Assembly: GCF_017115045.1 (NCBI RefSeq)
Contig: NZ_JABXKK010000090.1
Location: 124,001-188,000 of the forward strand
Reading direction: 5' to 3'
Source of the DNA: Nostoc sp. NMS8
GTDB taxonomy: Bacteria; Cyanobacteriota; Cyanobacteriia; Cyanobacteriales; Nostocaceae
Length of the DNA stretch: 64,000 nt
How positions within the stretch are numbered: the stretch's first letter is position 1; the number at the start of each line of letters is the position of its first letter. The position numbers and the translations under genes are program-made. Under the pieces are notes generated by a model. That model was not told where the DNA came from, made no database searches, and worked only from the letters and a program-made list of their open reading frames with translations. This document shows positions 35,678-43,903 of this stretch, piece by piece.

Positions 35678-35976
35678 TGATATTGATTCCTTCTCTTGCT
35701 AGGTAAAAGGGATTGGGGACTGGGGATTGGGGATTAGGGATTGGGCGCTGGGATTTTACTCGTAAGAATTATGTAAGGGACTTTGACTCGAATGGCACTA
35801 ATGGCTTGACCAGAGGCAGAGCCTCTGAGAGTACATTCCCAGTCTTCAGACTGGGAACAAGGTGACACAAGCCTTTCGGCTTTTCTTAGTCCCATTCGAT
35901 TTTGACCCCTCCCAAGTTTTGAAATAATTTCCCAGTACCCAATCCCTAGTCCCCAATCCCCAGTCTCCACAACCAG
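35678..35976. repeat. Repeat-packed spacer
   Basis: Successive GGGGACTGGGGATTGGGG-type units occur near 35711-35750 and, inverted, near 35937-35967. In between is a foldback (AGGCAGAGCCTCTG and TTCCCAGTCTTCAGACTGGGAA) like one at 54678-54786. No gene was seen. Confidence 0.6.
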
Positions 35977-37191
35977 TTAAATTGCTGTAGATTTTCTCTT
36001 ACGTACACTGAAATGAGCGATAAACGCCACAGTCAACAAAAATAATCCCAAGGCGCAAACGCCGTTCCATTGCCACAATCCCCAGACATAAGTGCCAAGA
36101 AAAGAGCCGAGTGCGCCGCCAGTGTAGTTTGTCACCATGTATACCGTATTCAAACGGCTCTCAGCATTTGGAACTAAGTTGTAGACGCGGATTTGATTTG
36201 AAACATAACCAGTGTGCATTCCCAAGTCCAGAATAAGCACCCCTAATATAAGACCGAGCAAATGAGTTCCACCAGCTATCCAAAGGATGACAAAAGCTGA
36301 TAGAGATAGCACAACAGCTACGCCAATTAACATTCTGGGGCCCCGCTTGTCTGCTACTCGTCCAACAATTGGGGTGGTAAAAACGCCAATTAAGCCAACT
36401 AAGCCAAATAAACCTGCAACTCGACTGTCGTAATTATACGCGGGAGATTCTAGTAGAAAAACTAGAGTTACCCACGCAGCATTAAAGGCTGCAAATACTA
36501 GTGCAACATTCAGTGCCGCTTCACGTAATACAGGCTGCTCACGAACTAGTTGCACAAGACTCTGCATTAGTTGCTGGTATGACAGAGTAGATGAAGGCTT
36601 ACTCACAGGTATCCGCCCTTGGATCACAAAAGCTAAGATAAGCATTACACCTGCTGAGATGCCATATACGGCTCGCCAACCCAGATATTCCCCAATTATC
36701 CCACTGACTGAACGGGCAAGAAGAACGCTGAGGATCATACCACTAAGTAGGGTTCCAATAACTTTACCCCGCTCTGAAGGGTGTGTTAGTTGGGCGACTA
36801 GTGGAATAACTAGATGTGCTACTATGCTACAGAAACCAAGTACGAAACTTGATACAGAAAGCCAAGCGATATTAGGTGCTGTAGCTTCCACGACTAAGAT
36901 ACCAGCCAGCAAACCTAGCATAGTGACAATTAACCAGCGGCGTTCCATGCGATCGCCCAAAGGAACTAATAGCAGCAGTCCGACTGCATAGCCAGTTTGG
37001 GTAAGAGTGGGAATAAATCCTACTTGTTGGACAGAGATATTTAAGCTACGTCCCATATCAGCTAATAGCGGCTGATTGTAATAGACATTGGCCACTGCTA
37101 AACCACAAGTGATCGCTAAAGCTAAAACAGTACTCCGCTGCGTCAGCGAATTACTATCAGTGGTTAGAGCAGTATGCTCTTTAGAACTCAT
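35977..37191 (-). CDS. MFS transporter (12-TM, YceL/Bcr-like)
   Basis: A 404-residue major-facilitator carrier with about 12 hydrophobic segments. Motif A appears as GDRMERRWLI (about 80-90) and again in the second half as GRVADKRGPRMLIG. Other marks are NVYYNQPLLADMGRSL and LLSGMILSVLLARSVSG, typical of proton-driven efflux or uptake carriers widespread in bacteria. The substrate is unknown. It lies 29 bp after a small gene and within the MetQ/MetN/LLM run, so sulfur-compound transport is possible. TM-rich overlapping frames on the other strand are not genes. Confidence 0.9.
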   Translation of the reverse strand: MSSKEHTALTTDSNSLTQRSTVLALAITCGLAVANVYYNQPLLADMGRSLNISVQQVGFIPTLTQTGYAVGLLLLVPLGDRMERRWLIVTMLGLLAGILVVEATAPNIAWLSVSSFVLGFCSIVAHLVIPLVAQLTHPSERGKVIGTLLSGMILSVLLARSVSGIIGEYLGWRAVYGISAGVMLILAFVIQGRIPVSKPSSTLSYQQLMQSLVQLVREQPVLREAALNVALVFAAFNAAWVTLVFLLESPAYNYDSRVAGLFGLVGLIGVFTTPIVGRVADKRGPRMLIGVAVVLSLSAFVILWIAGGTHLLGLILGVLILDLGMHTGYVSNQIRVYNLVPNAESRLNTVYMVTNYTGGALGSFLGTYVWGLWQWNGVCALGLFLLTVAFIAHFSVRKRKSTAI

Positions 37192-37220
37192 TATGATGCA
37201 CCAAAATATTGAATAGTAGC

Positions 37221-37427
37221 TTAAATACTTGTTGAATCACTAGATTCATCATCAAGATTTAGATGATTAGGCTTTTTCTCAGGCTTTAGGGTCTGTAATT
37301 CCCAAATGTCGCGTTTTCCTAGTTCTTGATCCGCTAATAACTGTAGATGATCTGGTAATTTCGTTGATTGCCAAATTGACCAAATTTCTCCACAAAGTAA
37401 TTCTTTTTCAATTTGTCCAAAAAACAT
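37221..37427 (-). CDS. Small unrecognised protein, 68 residues
   Basis: A short leftward gene, starting MFFGQIEKELLCGEIW and ending in an acidic, serine-rich tail (DDESSDSTS). A good ribosome-binding site, GGAGAG, lies about 8 bases before the ATG, which is the main reason to call it. It is 274 bp after a MetQ-like gene and 29 bp before the MFS carrier. No family, membrane helix or metal motif was recognised (one Cys only). It may be a companion of the neighbouring transporter. Confidence 0.5.
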   Translation of the reverse strand: MFFGQIEKELLCGEIWSIWQSTKLPDHLQLLADQELGKRDIWELQTLKPEKKPNHLNLDDESSDSTSI

Positions 37428-37567
37428 GATTTTACTCTCCAGTAATGCTCAAGTTTAAGTTTCGTAATTCCTAATTTCGGAAAGATGAAGTAAAAAATTT
37501 GTCATTTTTCATCGAACAGAATTCAGAATGAATAATCGGCGTTTTTGCACTCACACCAAATTGCGAA

Positions 37568-37650
37568 TTTGGTTAGCTTACTTCCCGCAGGGTATCCCCG
37601 ACTGGTAGCGAGTCGGCGTACCCTTACAGAGAAGCAAGCTACGCGTAACA
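37568..37650. repeat. Foldback repeat
   Basis: GTTAGCTTACTTCCCGCAGG at the left is complementary in parts to AAGCAAGCTACGCGTAAC at the right, around a CGACTGG/CGAGTCG hairpin. Related sequence occurs near 20442. Confidence 0.6.
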
Positions 37651-37701
37651 TATCCGGCTCCGCTCCTGACTTCTGAATTCTTCTTCATTCTTTCACCATC
37701 T

Positions 37702-38565
37702 TTAAAATACAGGTACTATTCGCCCCTGATACTGCTTGTTAATAAAATCTCTAACTTGTGGATCGTTAAGTAACTTATTTAGCTTCTGAATTTTTGGCTC
37801 ATTTTCTCGACCCTGTAATGTAACTAATGCCAAAGCATATTTTTTATTTTTAGCTGTCTCCTGTCCCATAGATTGCGGTGTTATTCCTGCTAGAGCAACG
37901 GTTTGAGCCGAAGAAACAATGAAGTCTACATCATTAATAGCTCGAACTACCTGAACTCCTTCTACTTCCTTGATTCGTAATTTTTTCGGATTCTCAGCTA
38001 TGTCTCTTTGAGTTACAAATTCTTTGGTATTTTCCTTAAGTTTTATTAAGCCGTTGCTTGCCAGTAACCTCAATCCTCGGTCATTATTAATCACATCATT
38101 GGCAATTGTGACAGTAGCATTTTGAGGAACCTCATTCACAGATTTAAGGTTTTTTGAGAAAAGACCGAGTGTGCTTAAAGAAACTAGATTTAATGGAACT
38201 AAATTGATTTTGAGTTCCTTGACTGCATTATTCATGAAAGGTCGATGTTGGAAAAAATTGGCATCAATTACTTTGTCTCTTAAAGCCGTATTTGGTTGTA
38301 TCCAGTCATTAAAAGTAACAACTTTTACTTCTAATCCTTCTTGAGGTGCTAGCTTAGTATTTACAAACTTCAAAATATCTTCAGATATAATTCCCGTCAC
38401 CCCAACTTGAATGACTTCTTTTTGTGCGGTTGCTTGGGCTGTATTTGAAGTTACTTGAGCTTGTTGTTGGCTACAGCTAGCAAAGAGTATGGAAGCAGTA
38501 AATGAGCTTAAAGCTGTGATAAAAAATCGGCGGTTAATTTTTGGATGTTGTATGTTCATGAGCAA
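37702..38565 (-). CDS. MetQ/NlpA-type substrate-binding lipoprotein (c)
   Basis: A 287-residue NlpA/MetQ lipoprotein with INRRFF and lipobox LFASC (Cys near 32). The mature part reads VIQVGVTGIISEDILKFV, DKVIDANFFQHRPFMNNAVKEL and closes with QVRDFINKQYQGRIVPVF. It lies 107 bp after metI, so it is the binding protein most directly linked to the MetN/MetI transporter, in the usual metN-metI-metQ order. Methionine or another small sulfur compound is the expected ligand. Confidence 0.9.
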   Translation of the reverse strand: MLMNIQHPKINRRFFITALSSFTASILFASCSQQQAQVTSNTAQATAQKEVIQVGVTGIISEDILKFVNTKLAPQEGLEVKVVTFNDWIQPNTALRDKVIDANFFQHRPFMNNAVKELKINLVPLNLVSLSTLGLFSKNLKSVNEVPQNATVTIANDVINNDRGLRLLASNGLIKLKENTKEFVTQRDIAENPKKLRIKEVEGVQVVRAINDVDFIVSSAQTVALAGITPQSMGQETAKNKKYALALVTLQGRENEPKIQKLNKLLNDPQVRDFINKQYQGRIVPVF

Positions 38566-38672
38566 TATTCTTGGTGATTCAAGATCGGATGTGAACTAAC
38601 CGCTTTCTCTACAAGATGCAGAAGACGCAGAGAGAAGATTGAAAAGTTTACGAATCCTGGCAAAATGGCGAT

Positions 38673-39329
38673 TTATCGTTTTCTTGTTCGCTGCGCCAGT
38701 AAATCGCCTAAAAACTGTACGATTTGCACTAGGGCAATCAGAACCACAATGGTGGAAATCATCACACCAACATCAAATCGTTGGTAGCCGTATTGAATTG
38801 CCAAATTACCTAAGCCGCCACCACCAACGGCCCCAGCCATTGCGGAAGAGTTCAGTAGACTCACAACGAGAATTGTCATACCCAACAGCAGCGATGGGAA
38901 AGCCTCTGGAATCAATACTTTAAGAACGATTTGCCAATGATTACACCCCATTGCTTGGGCGGCTTCTATTAGTCCTTTATCAACTTCCAGAACGCTGGTT
39001 TCAGCGATGCGTCCGAAAAATGGGATGGCGGCGAGGGTTAGGGGAACTAGCGCGGCTGTACTACCGATGGAAGTACCGACGATCAATCGCGTTACTGGTG
39101 TCAAGACGACTAGCAAAATAATAAAGGGAAACGATCGCCCGGTATTGACGATCGTACCCAACACTTTATGTACTTGTGGAAAATTTAGCAGGTTCCCTGG
39201 GGCTGTCATCACCAAGATTAAGCCCAAAGGCAAACCTAAAAGTATCGCTACTACCGCTGATATACTCACCATGTAAAAGGTTTCACCAGTAGCCAGCCAT
39301 AAACTTTGCAGCAATTCTTGCCCTTGCAT
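38673..39329 (-). CDS. metI: Methionine-type ABC permease MetI
   Basis: A 218-residue permease with five hydrophobic segments, the normal length for MetI. The EAA loop is EAAQAMGCNHWQIVLKVLIPEAFPSLL and the end reads FLGDLLAQRTRKR. It pairs with MetN to form the channel. The ATG at 39329 is chosen over the TTG at 39332 because it overlaps the TGA of an upstream metN remnant as TGATG, a classical translational-coupling arrangement. The functional metN now lies one gene further upstream. Confidence 0.93.
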   Translation of the reverse strand: MQGQELLQSLWLATGETFYMVSISAVVAILLGLPLGLILVMTAPGNLLNFPQVHKVLGTIVNTGRSFPFIILLVVLTPVTRLIVGTSIGSTAALVPLTLAAIPFFGRIAETSVLEVDKGLIEAAQAMGCNHWQIVLKVLIPEAFPSLLLGMTILVVSLLNSSAMAGAVGGGGLGNLAIQYGYQRFDVGVMISTIVVLIALVQIVQFLGDLLAQRTRKR

Positions 39330-39431
39330 CAATAAACCTCCACTTCAAACTCTGATTTGGGTAAATATTTCAAGGCTTGGGTTACTTTTGATCCTTCTAG
39401 TTGGATGTGAAATTGACTAACGCGGCGATTG
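39329..39431 (-). pseudogene. 3' remnant of a second metN
   Basis: On the minus strand this encodes NRRVSQFHIQLEGSKVTQAL, then KYLPKSEFEVEVY and a stop. This is the C terminus of MetN (intact copy: DRRVGQFHIELEGAKITQAL, KYLHESEFEVEVH). About 33 codons remain, ending at the TGA that overlaps the metI start. The intact metN ends at 40841, upstream of the LLM gene at 39584. A metN-metI junction has therefore been split, leaving a duplicated metN end. Confidence 0.85.
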
Positions 39432-39583
39432 CATACTACGATAAATCAATAGAGTTAGCGTTGTATTGACTATAAGATTTGCATAGATGAAGATAAAAAA
39501 CAAGGGTAGGGGCTTATGGATGTAGGCCTCTAGGAACTTCTAATTGAAGGGGGCAGGGAGCAGGGGGCAGGGGGTATAAACCG
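39432..39583. promoter_or_regulatory. Promoter-like segment resembling that before 52865
   Basis: AAGATTTGCATAGAT at 39475-39489 followed by ATAAAAAACAAGGG recurs as GAGATTTGCATAGAT and TAAAAAACAAGAGG at 52995-53025. Both lie upstream of leftward genes of the island. A G-rich repeat (CAGGGAGCAGGGGGCAGGGG) lies at 39552-39571. Confidence 0.45.
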
Positions 39584-40771
39584 TCAGAGTCGCAATCCTG
39601 CCTGTTTTAGTAGTGGGAGAACGCGCTTGCCGAAGAAATCGAGATCGGGTTCAAAATCGTAGAAGGCGAGTTGGAAGCCATCAACGCCAGCTTCTTTTAG
39701 TTGCAAAAGTTGCTCGGTAATCTGCTCAGGGGAGCCGATCAGTTGGATGTTACCGCCGATCGCACTACCGACACCATGCCGCAGATTGCCCTTTTGATGC
39801 CCCTTCCAGGCATGTGCATCGCTGGTGAAGCGAGAACGTCCAGCGATCGATTCGCGATCGGCGTGGTCGATGATCGCTTGAGCATATTCTTCCGCCTCTC
39901 GTTCAGTTTCGCGGACGACAATCAGCGGATTTAGGAGAGTGCGTACTTGTCGGCCATTGTCGATCGCCGACTGTTTGACACGGGCAGTGTGAGCGGGTAG
40001 CGAGGATAGGGCGCTTTCGATGTCGCCACCACCTGGGCTAGTGATGAACACGATATCAGAGTGGCGACCTGCAAAATTGATACCTGCATCAGAGCCAGTG
40101 GCGTTGACCAAAATCGGCCGACCATAAAGCGATCGCGGGCTAATATAAGCATCCTTAAACTGCCAAGAAGCCTGACTCTGATAAGAAAAGTTTTCGGTTT
40201 CAGACCAGAGTCTTTCGAGAATGGAGACAAATTCATCAGCGAGTTCGTAGCGGCGATCGTGTTCGATCTGGCTCCAGCCGAATAGTTCGTGTTCATAAGC
40301 CCGGTGTCCGGTGACGACATTGATACCCCATCGACCTTTGGAAATGTGGTCAAGGGTTGCGCCAAATTTGGCAAGATGGATCGGATGCCACGGCCCGTAG
40401 AGGATGTGAATTGTCGAGATTAGCAAGATGCGTGAGGTAATACTGGCAAGGGATGCAGTGGTGATGAAGGCATCTAAACCCGCTTCCGTCCGTGTCGGGC
40501 CTTGTCCACCTTTAGGCTGCCAGGTAGAATAGCCAAAAACGAGGTCAAAACCGAGTTCCTCAGCCTTTTGGGTCAGCTTGGCATTATAGTCAAATGACCA
40601 GTCGGTAGTGCGCGGTAAGGCTGACGAACTCCAACCACCATGATGAATAGGTAAGAATAATCCGAGCAAAACGGGCTGTCGTAAAGCTTGCGACAACGGG
40701 CTATCAGGATAATCTGCTGGACTAGCCGCCGTGGCACGTGTTTTAAGTAAAGTAGTATCAATTGCATTCAT
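39584..40771 (-). CDS. LLM flavin monooxygenase, SsuD/SfnG/RutA-like
   Basis: A 395-residue luciferase-like monooxygenase. Marks: LGLFLPIHHGGWS, QKAEELGFDLVFGYSTW, TLDHISKGRWGINVVTG (FMN phosphate), HDRRYELADEFVSILERLW and the GSPEQITEQLLQLKEAGVDGFQL finish. The group includes alkanesulfonate (SsuD), dimethylsulfone (SfnG) and pyrimidine (RutA) monooxygenases, all using FMNH2 and O2. Placement between metN and the metI unit, with metN material on both sides, points to a sulfur substrate imported by that transporter. The exact substrate is open. An N-terminal extension of about 30 residues precedes the barrel. Confidence 0.88.
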   Translation of the reverse strand: MNAIDTTLLKTRATAASPADYPDSPLSQALRQPVLLGLFLPIHHGGWSSSALPRTTDWSFDYNAKLTQKAEELGFDLVFGYSTWQPKGGQGPTRTEAGLDAFITTASLASITSRILLISTIHILYGPWHPIHLAKFGATLDHISKGRWGINVVTGHRAYEHELFGWSQIEHDRRYELADEFVSILERLWSETENFSYQSQASWQFKDAYISPRSLYGRPILVNATGSDAGINFAGRHSDIVFITSPGGGDIESALSSLPAHTARVKQSAIDNGRQVRTLLNPLIVVRETEREAEEYAQAIIDHADRESIAGRSRFTSDAHAWKGHQKGNLRHGVGSAIGGNIQLIGSPEQITEQLLQLKEAGVDGFQLAFYDFEPDLDFFGKRVLPLLKQAGLRL

Positions 40772-40840
40772 AGTTTGATTGGGGATTGGGGATTTGGGAC
40801 TGGGAGGGGAATAATAACTCCTAACTCCTAACTCAGCACT

Positions 40841-41818
40841 CTAATGGACTTCTACTTCAAACTCTGATTCGTGTAGATATTTCAAGGCTTGCGTGATCTT
40901 TGCTCCCTCTAGTTCGATGTGAAATTGACCAACGCGGCGATCGCCTACAGTTTCGACGCTACCGCTGAGGATATTGATATCAACATCAAAACGACGTGCT
41001 AAAGTGGCGAAGATTGGTTGTTTAGCTTGTTCTCCGGCAAAGGCGATCGTTGCTAGCACTGCGCCAGGACGTGCTAAATGTCCATTGCGACGCGGGAAAA
41101 CTTCTTGGGCGAGAAGTGATTCTGGCTTGGCAATTAAATCACTGACTCGCCCCTGTTCTACAACCTTGCCAGCATTGAGTACGGCTACACTGTCGCAGAT
41201 TTGCTTAACTACACCCATTTCATGGGTAATCAGCAAAATTGTTAGCCCCATACGCTTGTTGAGATCGCGCAATAGTTCCAAAATCGATCGCGTCGTTTGA
41301 GGATCAAGTGCTGAAGTCGCTTCATCAGAAAGCAATACTTTTGGTTCACCAGCTAGCGCCCTAGCAATACCAACCCTTTGCTTTTGACCGCCCGAAAGTT
41401 TTGCTGGATAAGCATTAGCTTTACCTGCCAAACCAACTAGTGAGATTAATTCTTCAACTTTTGCCCGTTGCTTCAGTTTGCTGTAACCAATCACTTCCAA
41501 AGGAAAAGCAATATTTTCCGCCACAGTTCTGCAACTGAGTAAGTTGAAGTGCTGAAAAATCATTCCAATTCGCTGACGACTTTGGCGCAACTTGATACCG
41601 GAGAGTTTGGTAATTTCCTGTCCATCGACTGTGACGTAACCCGATGTAGGCTTTTCTAATTGATTAACACAACGAATTAAGGTGCTTTTACCTGCACCAC
41701 TCTGTCCTAAAACCCCAAAAATCTCACCTGGTTTTACCTCAAAGCTGACGCCATCCAGTGCTACTATCTCTTGATTTCCTTGGTAATAAACTTTGCGTAC
41801 ATCAGTAAATGTAATCAT
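40841..41818 (-). CDS. metN: Methionine-type ABC ATPase MetN
   Basis: A 325-residue ABC ATPase with the C-terminal NIL domain. Walker A is GQSGAGKST (38-46), signature LSGGQKQRVGIARAL, Walker B VLLSDEATSALDP and switch LITHEMGVV. The last 75 residues (LARPGAVLATIAFAG to FEVEVH) form the ligand-sensing NIL domain that causes trans-inhibition by methionine in characterised MetN. It is the only metN in the window and must serve MetI and up to five binding lipoproteins. It starts 74 bp after lipoprotein (d) and is followed by the LLM gene instead of metI. Confidence 0.94.
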   Translation of the reverse strand: MITFTDVRKVYYQGNQEIVALDGVSFEVKPGEIFGVLGQSGAGKSTLIRCVNQLEKPTSGYVTVDGQEITKLSGIKLRQSRQRIGMIFQHFNLLSCRTVAENIAFPLEVIGYSKLKQRAKVEELISLVGLAGKANAYPAKLSGGQKQRVGIARALAGEPKVLLSDEATSALDPQTTRSILELLRDLNKRMGLTILLITHEMGVVKQICDSVAVLNAGKVVEQGRVSDLIAKPESLLAQEVFPRRNGHLARPGAVLATIAFAGEQAKQPIFATLARRFDVDINILSGSVETVGDRRVGQFHIELEGAKITQALKYLHESEFEVEVH

Positions 41819-41892
41819 TTTAATAATTACTCCAAAAAAAGGATATTATGTCTTGTTTGATAAAGTAAATAAACTTGAATTGATTTTTTTTG

Positions 41893-42786
41893 CTAAGGCA
41901 TAGGAATCACTGCGCCTTGATACTTTTCTTTAATAAAATCCTTGACTTTTTGATCCCGGAGCAATTTGTAAAGTTTCTGAATTCTGGGGTCATTTTCTTG
42001 CCCCTGCAAAGTAGTAAGAGTAACTGCATAGAGTGGGTTTTTAGCTGATTCCAATGCCAAAGCATCTTTATCTGTTCGCATTCCTCCTGCTAGAACTGTT
42101 GCACCTGTCATCACGCCTAAATCAACATCAGGAAGATAGGGTAACAACTGACCAGATATAACTTCTTTGATTTGCAAATTTTTGGGATTCTCGACAATAT
42201 CTTTAATACTTACTAAAACCCCAGGATTATTTTTCAGCTTGATTAACTTAGCTTCTTCTAGTACCTTCAACGCGCGATGAGCATTGTTGATATCGCCAGG
42301 AATAATCACTAACCCATTTTTAGGAACCTCAGCTAAAGATTTATGCCGTTTGGAATAAATGCCAACTGGATTCAAATGAATTGGAGGGTTTAAGGCTACC
42401 ATTTGGATATTGTGTTGCTTGCCAAAGTCCTCCATAAAAGGAACGTGTTGAAAGTAATTAGCATCTATTTGTTTATCCCTCAGTGCGAAGTTGTCTTGCA
42501 CGCTATCACTAAAGGTAACAATTTCGATGTTTAGTCCTGCTGCCGGTGCTAAATTCTTTTTGACAAACTCTAAAATCTCTCCGGCTGGGACAGGTGAAAC
42601 TCCAACTTTTATTTTCTCTTCTTGTGTAGTTGCAACTGTATTAGCAGTTGTTTTTGCTGATGTATTGACTGCGGTATTAGAGGCAGAATTGGGTGAACTA
42701 CAGCTAGCAAATAATGTTGATGCTGTAAATGATATAGCTGTTATTACAAATAAGCGGCGGTTAATTTTGATTAAAGGATTTTTCAT
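41893..42786 (-). CDS. MetQ/NlpA-type substrate-binding lipoprotein (d)
   Basis: A 297-residue NlpA/MetQ lipoprotein. The signal has INRRLF and lipobox LFASC, followed by a Ser/Thr/Ala-rich linker. The core shows KVGVSPVPAGEILEFV, DKQIDANYFQHVPFMEDFGKQHN and the end KVKDFIKEKYQGAVIPMP. It is a tandem duplicate of (e) just upstream, sharing the same linker type and closing motif, and precedes metN by 74 bp. The PAGEI motif, where (a), (b) and (c) read PEDI, AEDI and SEDI, marks (d) and (e) as a separate subgroup that may take different ligands. Confidence 0.9.
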   Translation of the reverse strand: MKNPLIKINRRLFVITAISFTASTLFASCSSPNSASNTAVNTSAKTTANTVATTQEEKIKVGVSPVPAGEILEFVKKNLAPAAGLNIEIVTFSDSVQDNFALRDKQIDANYFQHVPFMEDFGKQHNIQMVALNPPIHLNPVGIYSKRHKSLAEVPKNGLVIIPGDINNAHRALKVLEEAKLIKLKNNPGVLVSIKDIVENPKNLQIKEVISGQLLPYLPDVDLGVMTGATVLAGGMRTDKDALALESAKNPLYAVTLTTLQGQENDPRIQKLYKLLRDQKVKDFIKEKYQGAVIPMP

Positions 42787-42871
42787 GCGATCGCCTTTGG
42801 ATAGTGTTACAGGAGTTCAAAAGATTAACTTGCCTTTTGAACTCCAAAATTTCATTTAAAAACTCACATCA

Positions 42872-43765
42872 TTAGGGAATTGCTAGCACAGCACCTTTGT
42901 ATTTCTCTTTAATAAAATCCTTAACTTTTTGATCACGGAGTAATTTATAGACTTTTTGAATTCTGGGGTCGTTTTGTTTTCCTTGTAACGTAGTCAGAGT
43001 AACTGCATAAATTGGGTTTCGAGCAGATTCTAACGCTAAGGCATCTTTATCAGTTCGCATCCCTGCTTGGACAACCCAGTTGCCTGTTATTGCTGCTAAA
43101 TCCACATCAGGTAGTGAGGGAATTGCCTGGGCTCCTGGTATTTCTTTGATTGTGAGTTTTTTGGGATTTTCAACAATATCTTTGACACTTGCTACTCCTT
43201 TAAGATTGTCTTTTAGCTTGATTAATTTAGCGCTTTCTAGGACTCTCAAAGCTCGGTTAGCGTTGCTAGCATCATCAGGAATAGTGACAAGTCCATTTTG
43301 CGGAACTTCAGCTAAAGATTTATGGCGCTTGGAATAAACTCCGACTGGATTTAAGTGAATTGGAGGATTAAAAGCAACCATTTTGATATTGTTATGCTTG
43401 CCATAGTCTTCCATAAAGGGGACGTGCTGAAAATAATTAGCATCGATTTGTCCATCCCTAAGCGCTGAGTTATTTTGGACAAAATCATTGAAAGTAACAA
43501 TCTCAATATCTAGTCCTGCCTCTGGTGCTAAATTCTTTTTGACAAATTCTAAAATTTCTCCTGCGGGTACTGGTGTAACTCCAATTTTGACTTTCTCTTT
43601 CGTTGCCGTAGTGACAGTATTAGCTGCTGGTGTTGCTGCCGGGTTTGGTGCGGGATTAGAAGCAGAATTGGGTGAGCTACAGCTAGTAAAGACTGTGGAT
43701 GCTGCAAATGATGTAACCGCGATTAAAAAGAAGCGGCGGTTAATTTTGATCAAAGGAATTTTCAT
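42872..43765 (-). CDS. MetQ/NlpA-type substrate-binding lipoprotein (e)
   Basis: A 297-residue NlpA/MetQ lipoprotein (start ATG at 43765; eight extra codons to 43789 do not fit the signal). INRRFF and the lipobox VFTSC are visible, then an Asn/Pro/Ala-rich linker. The core is KIGVTPVPAGEILEFV, DGQIDANYFQHVPFMEDYGKHNN and the end KVKDFIKEKYKGAVLAIP. It lies 85 bp before its duplicate (d) and follows a 15-bp-armed hairpin after the SsuA-like genes. It would bind a small sulfur compound outside the plasma membrane. Confidence 0.9.
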   Translation of the reverse strand: MKIPLIKINRRFFLIAVTSFAASTVFTSCSSPNSASNPAPNPAATPAANTVTTATKEKVKIGVTPVPAGEILEFVKKNLAPEAGLDIEIVTFNDFVQNNSALRDGQIDANYFQHVPFMEDYGKHNNIKMVAFNPPIHLNPVGVYSKRHKSLAEVPQNGLVTIPDDASNANRALRVLESAKLIKLKDNLKGVASVKDIVENPKKLTIKEIPGAQAIPSLPDVDLAAITGNWVVQAGMRTDKDALALESARNPIYAVTLTTLQGKQNDPRIQKVYKLLRDQKVKDFIKEKYKGAVLAIP

Positions 43766-43800
43766 GCGATCGCCTCTTTTTTTTGTCAATTAATAAAGAA

Positions 43801-43894
43801 GAATTCAGGAGTCAGTAGTCATAATTCAGAATGAGATTCTGGAAACCTCAGAGTTAGGGAGTCCGCGAGAATATTGATTCTGACTCCTGAATTC
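43801..43894. repeat. Hairpin with 15-bp perfect arms
   Basis: GAATTCAGGAGTCAG (43801-43815) and CTGACTCCTGAATTC (43880-43894) are perfect inverted repeats. It lies between the SsuA-like gene and lipoprotein (e) and could separate their expression. CAGGAGTCAG-like words are common elsewhere in the spacers. Confidence 0.75.
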
Positions 43895-43903
43895 ATTTTT
43901 GCT

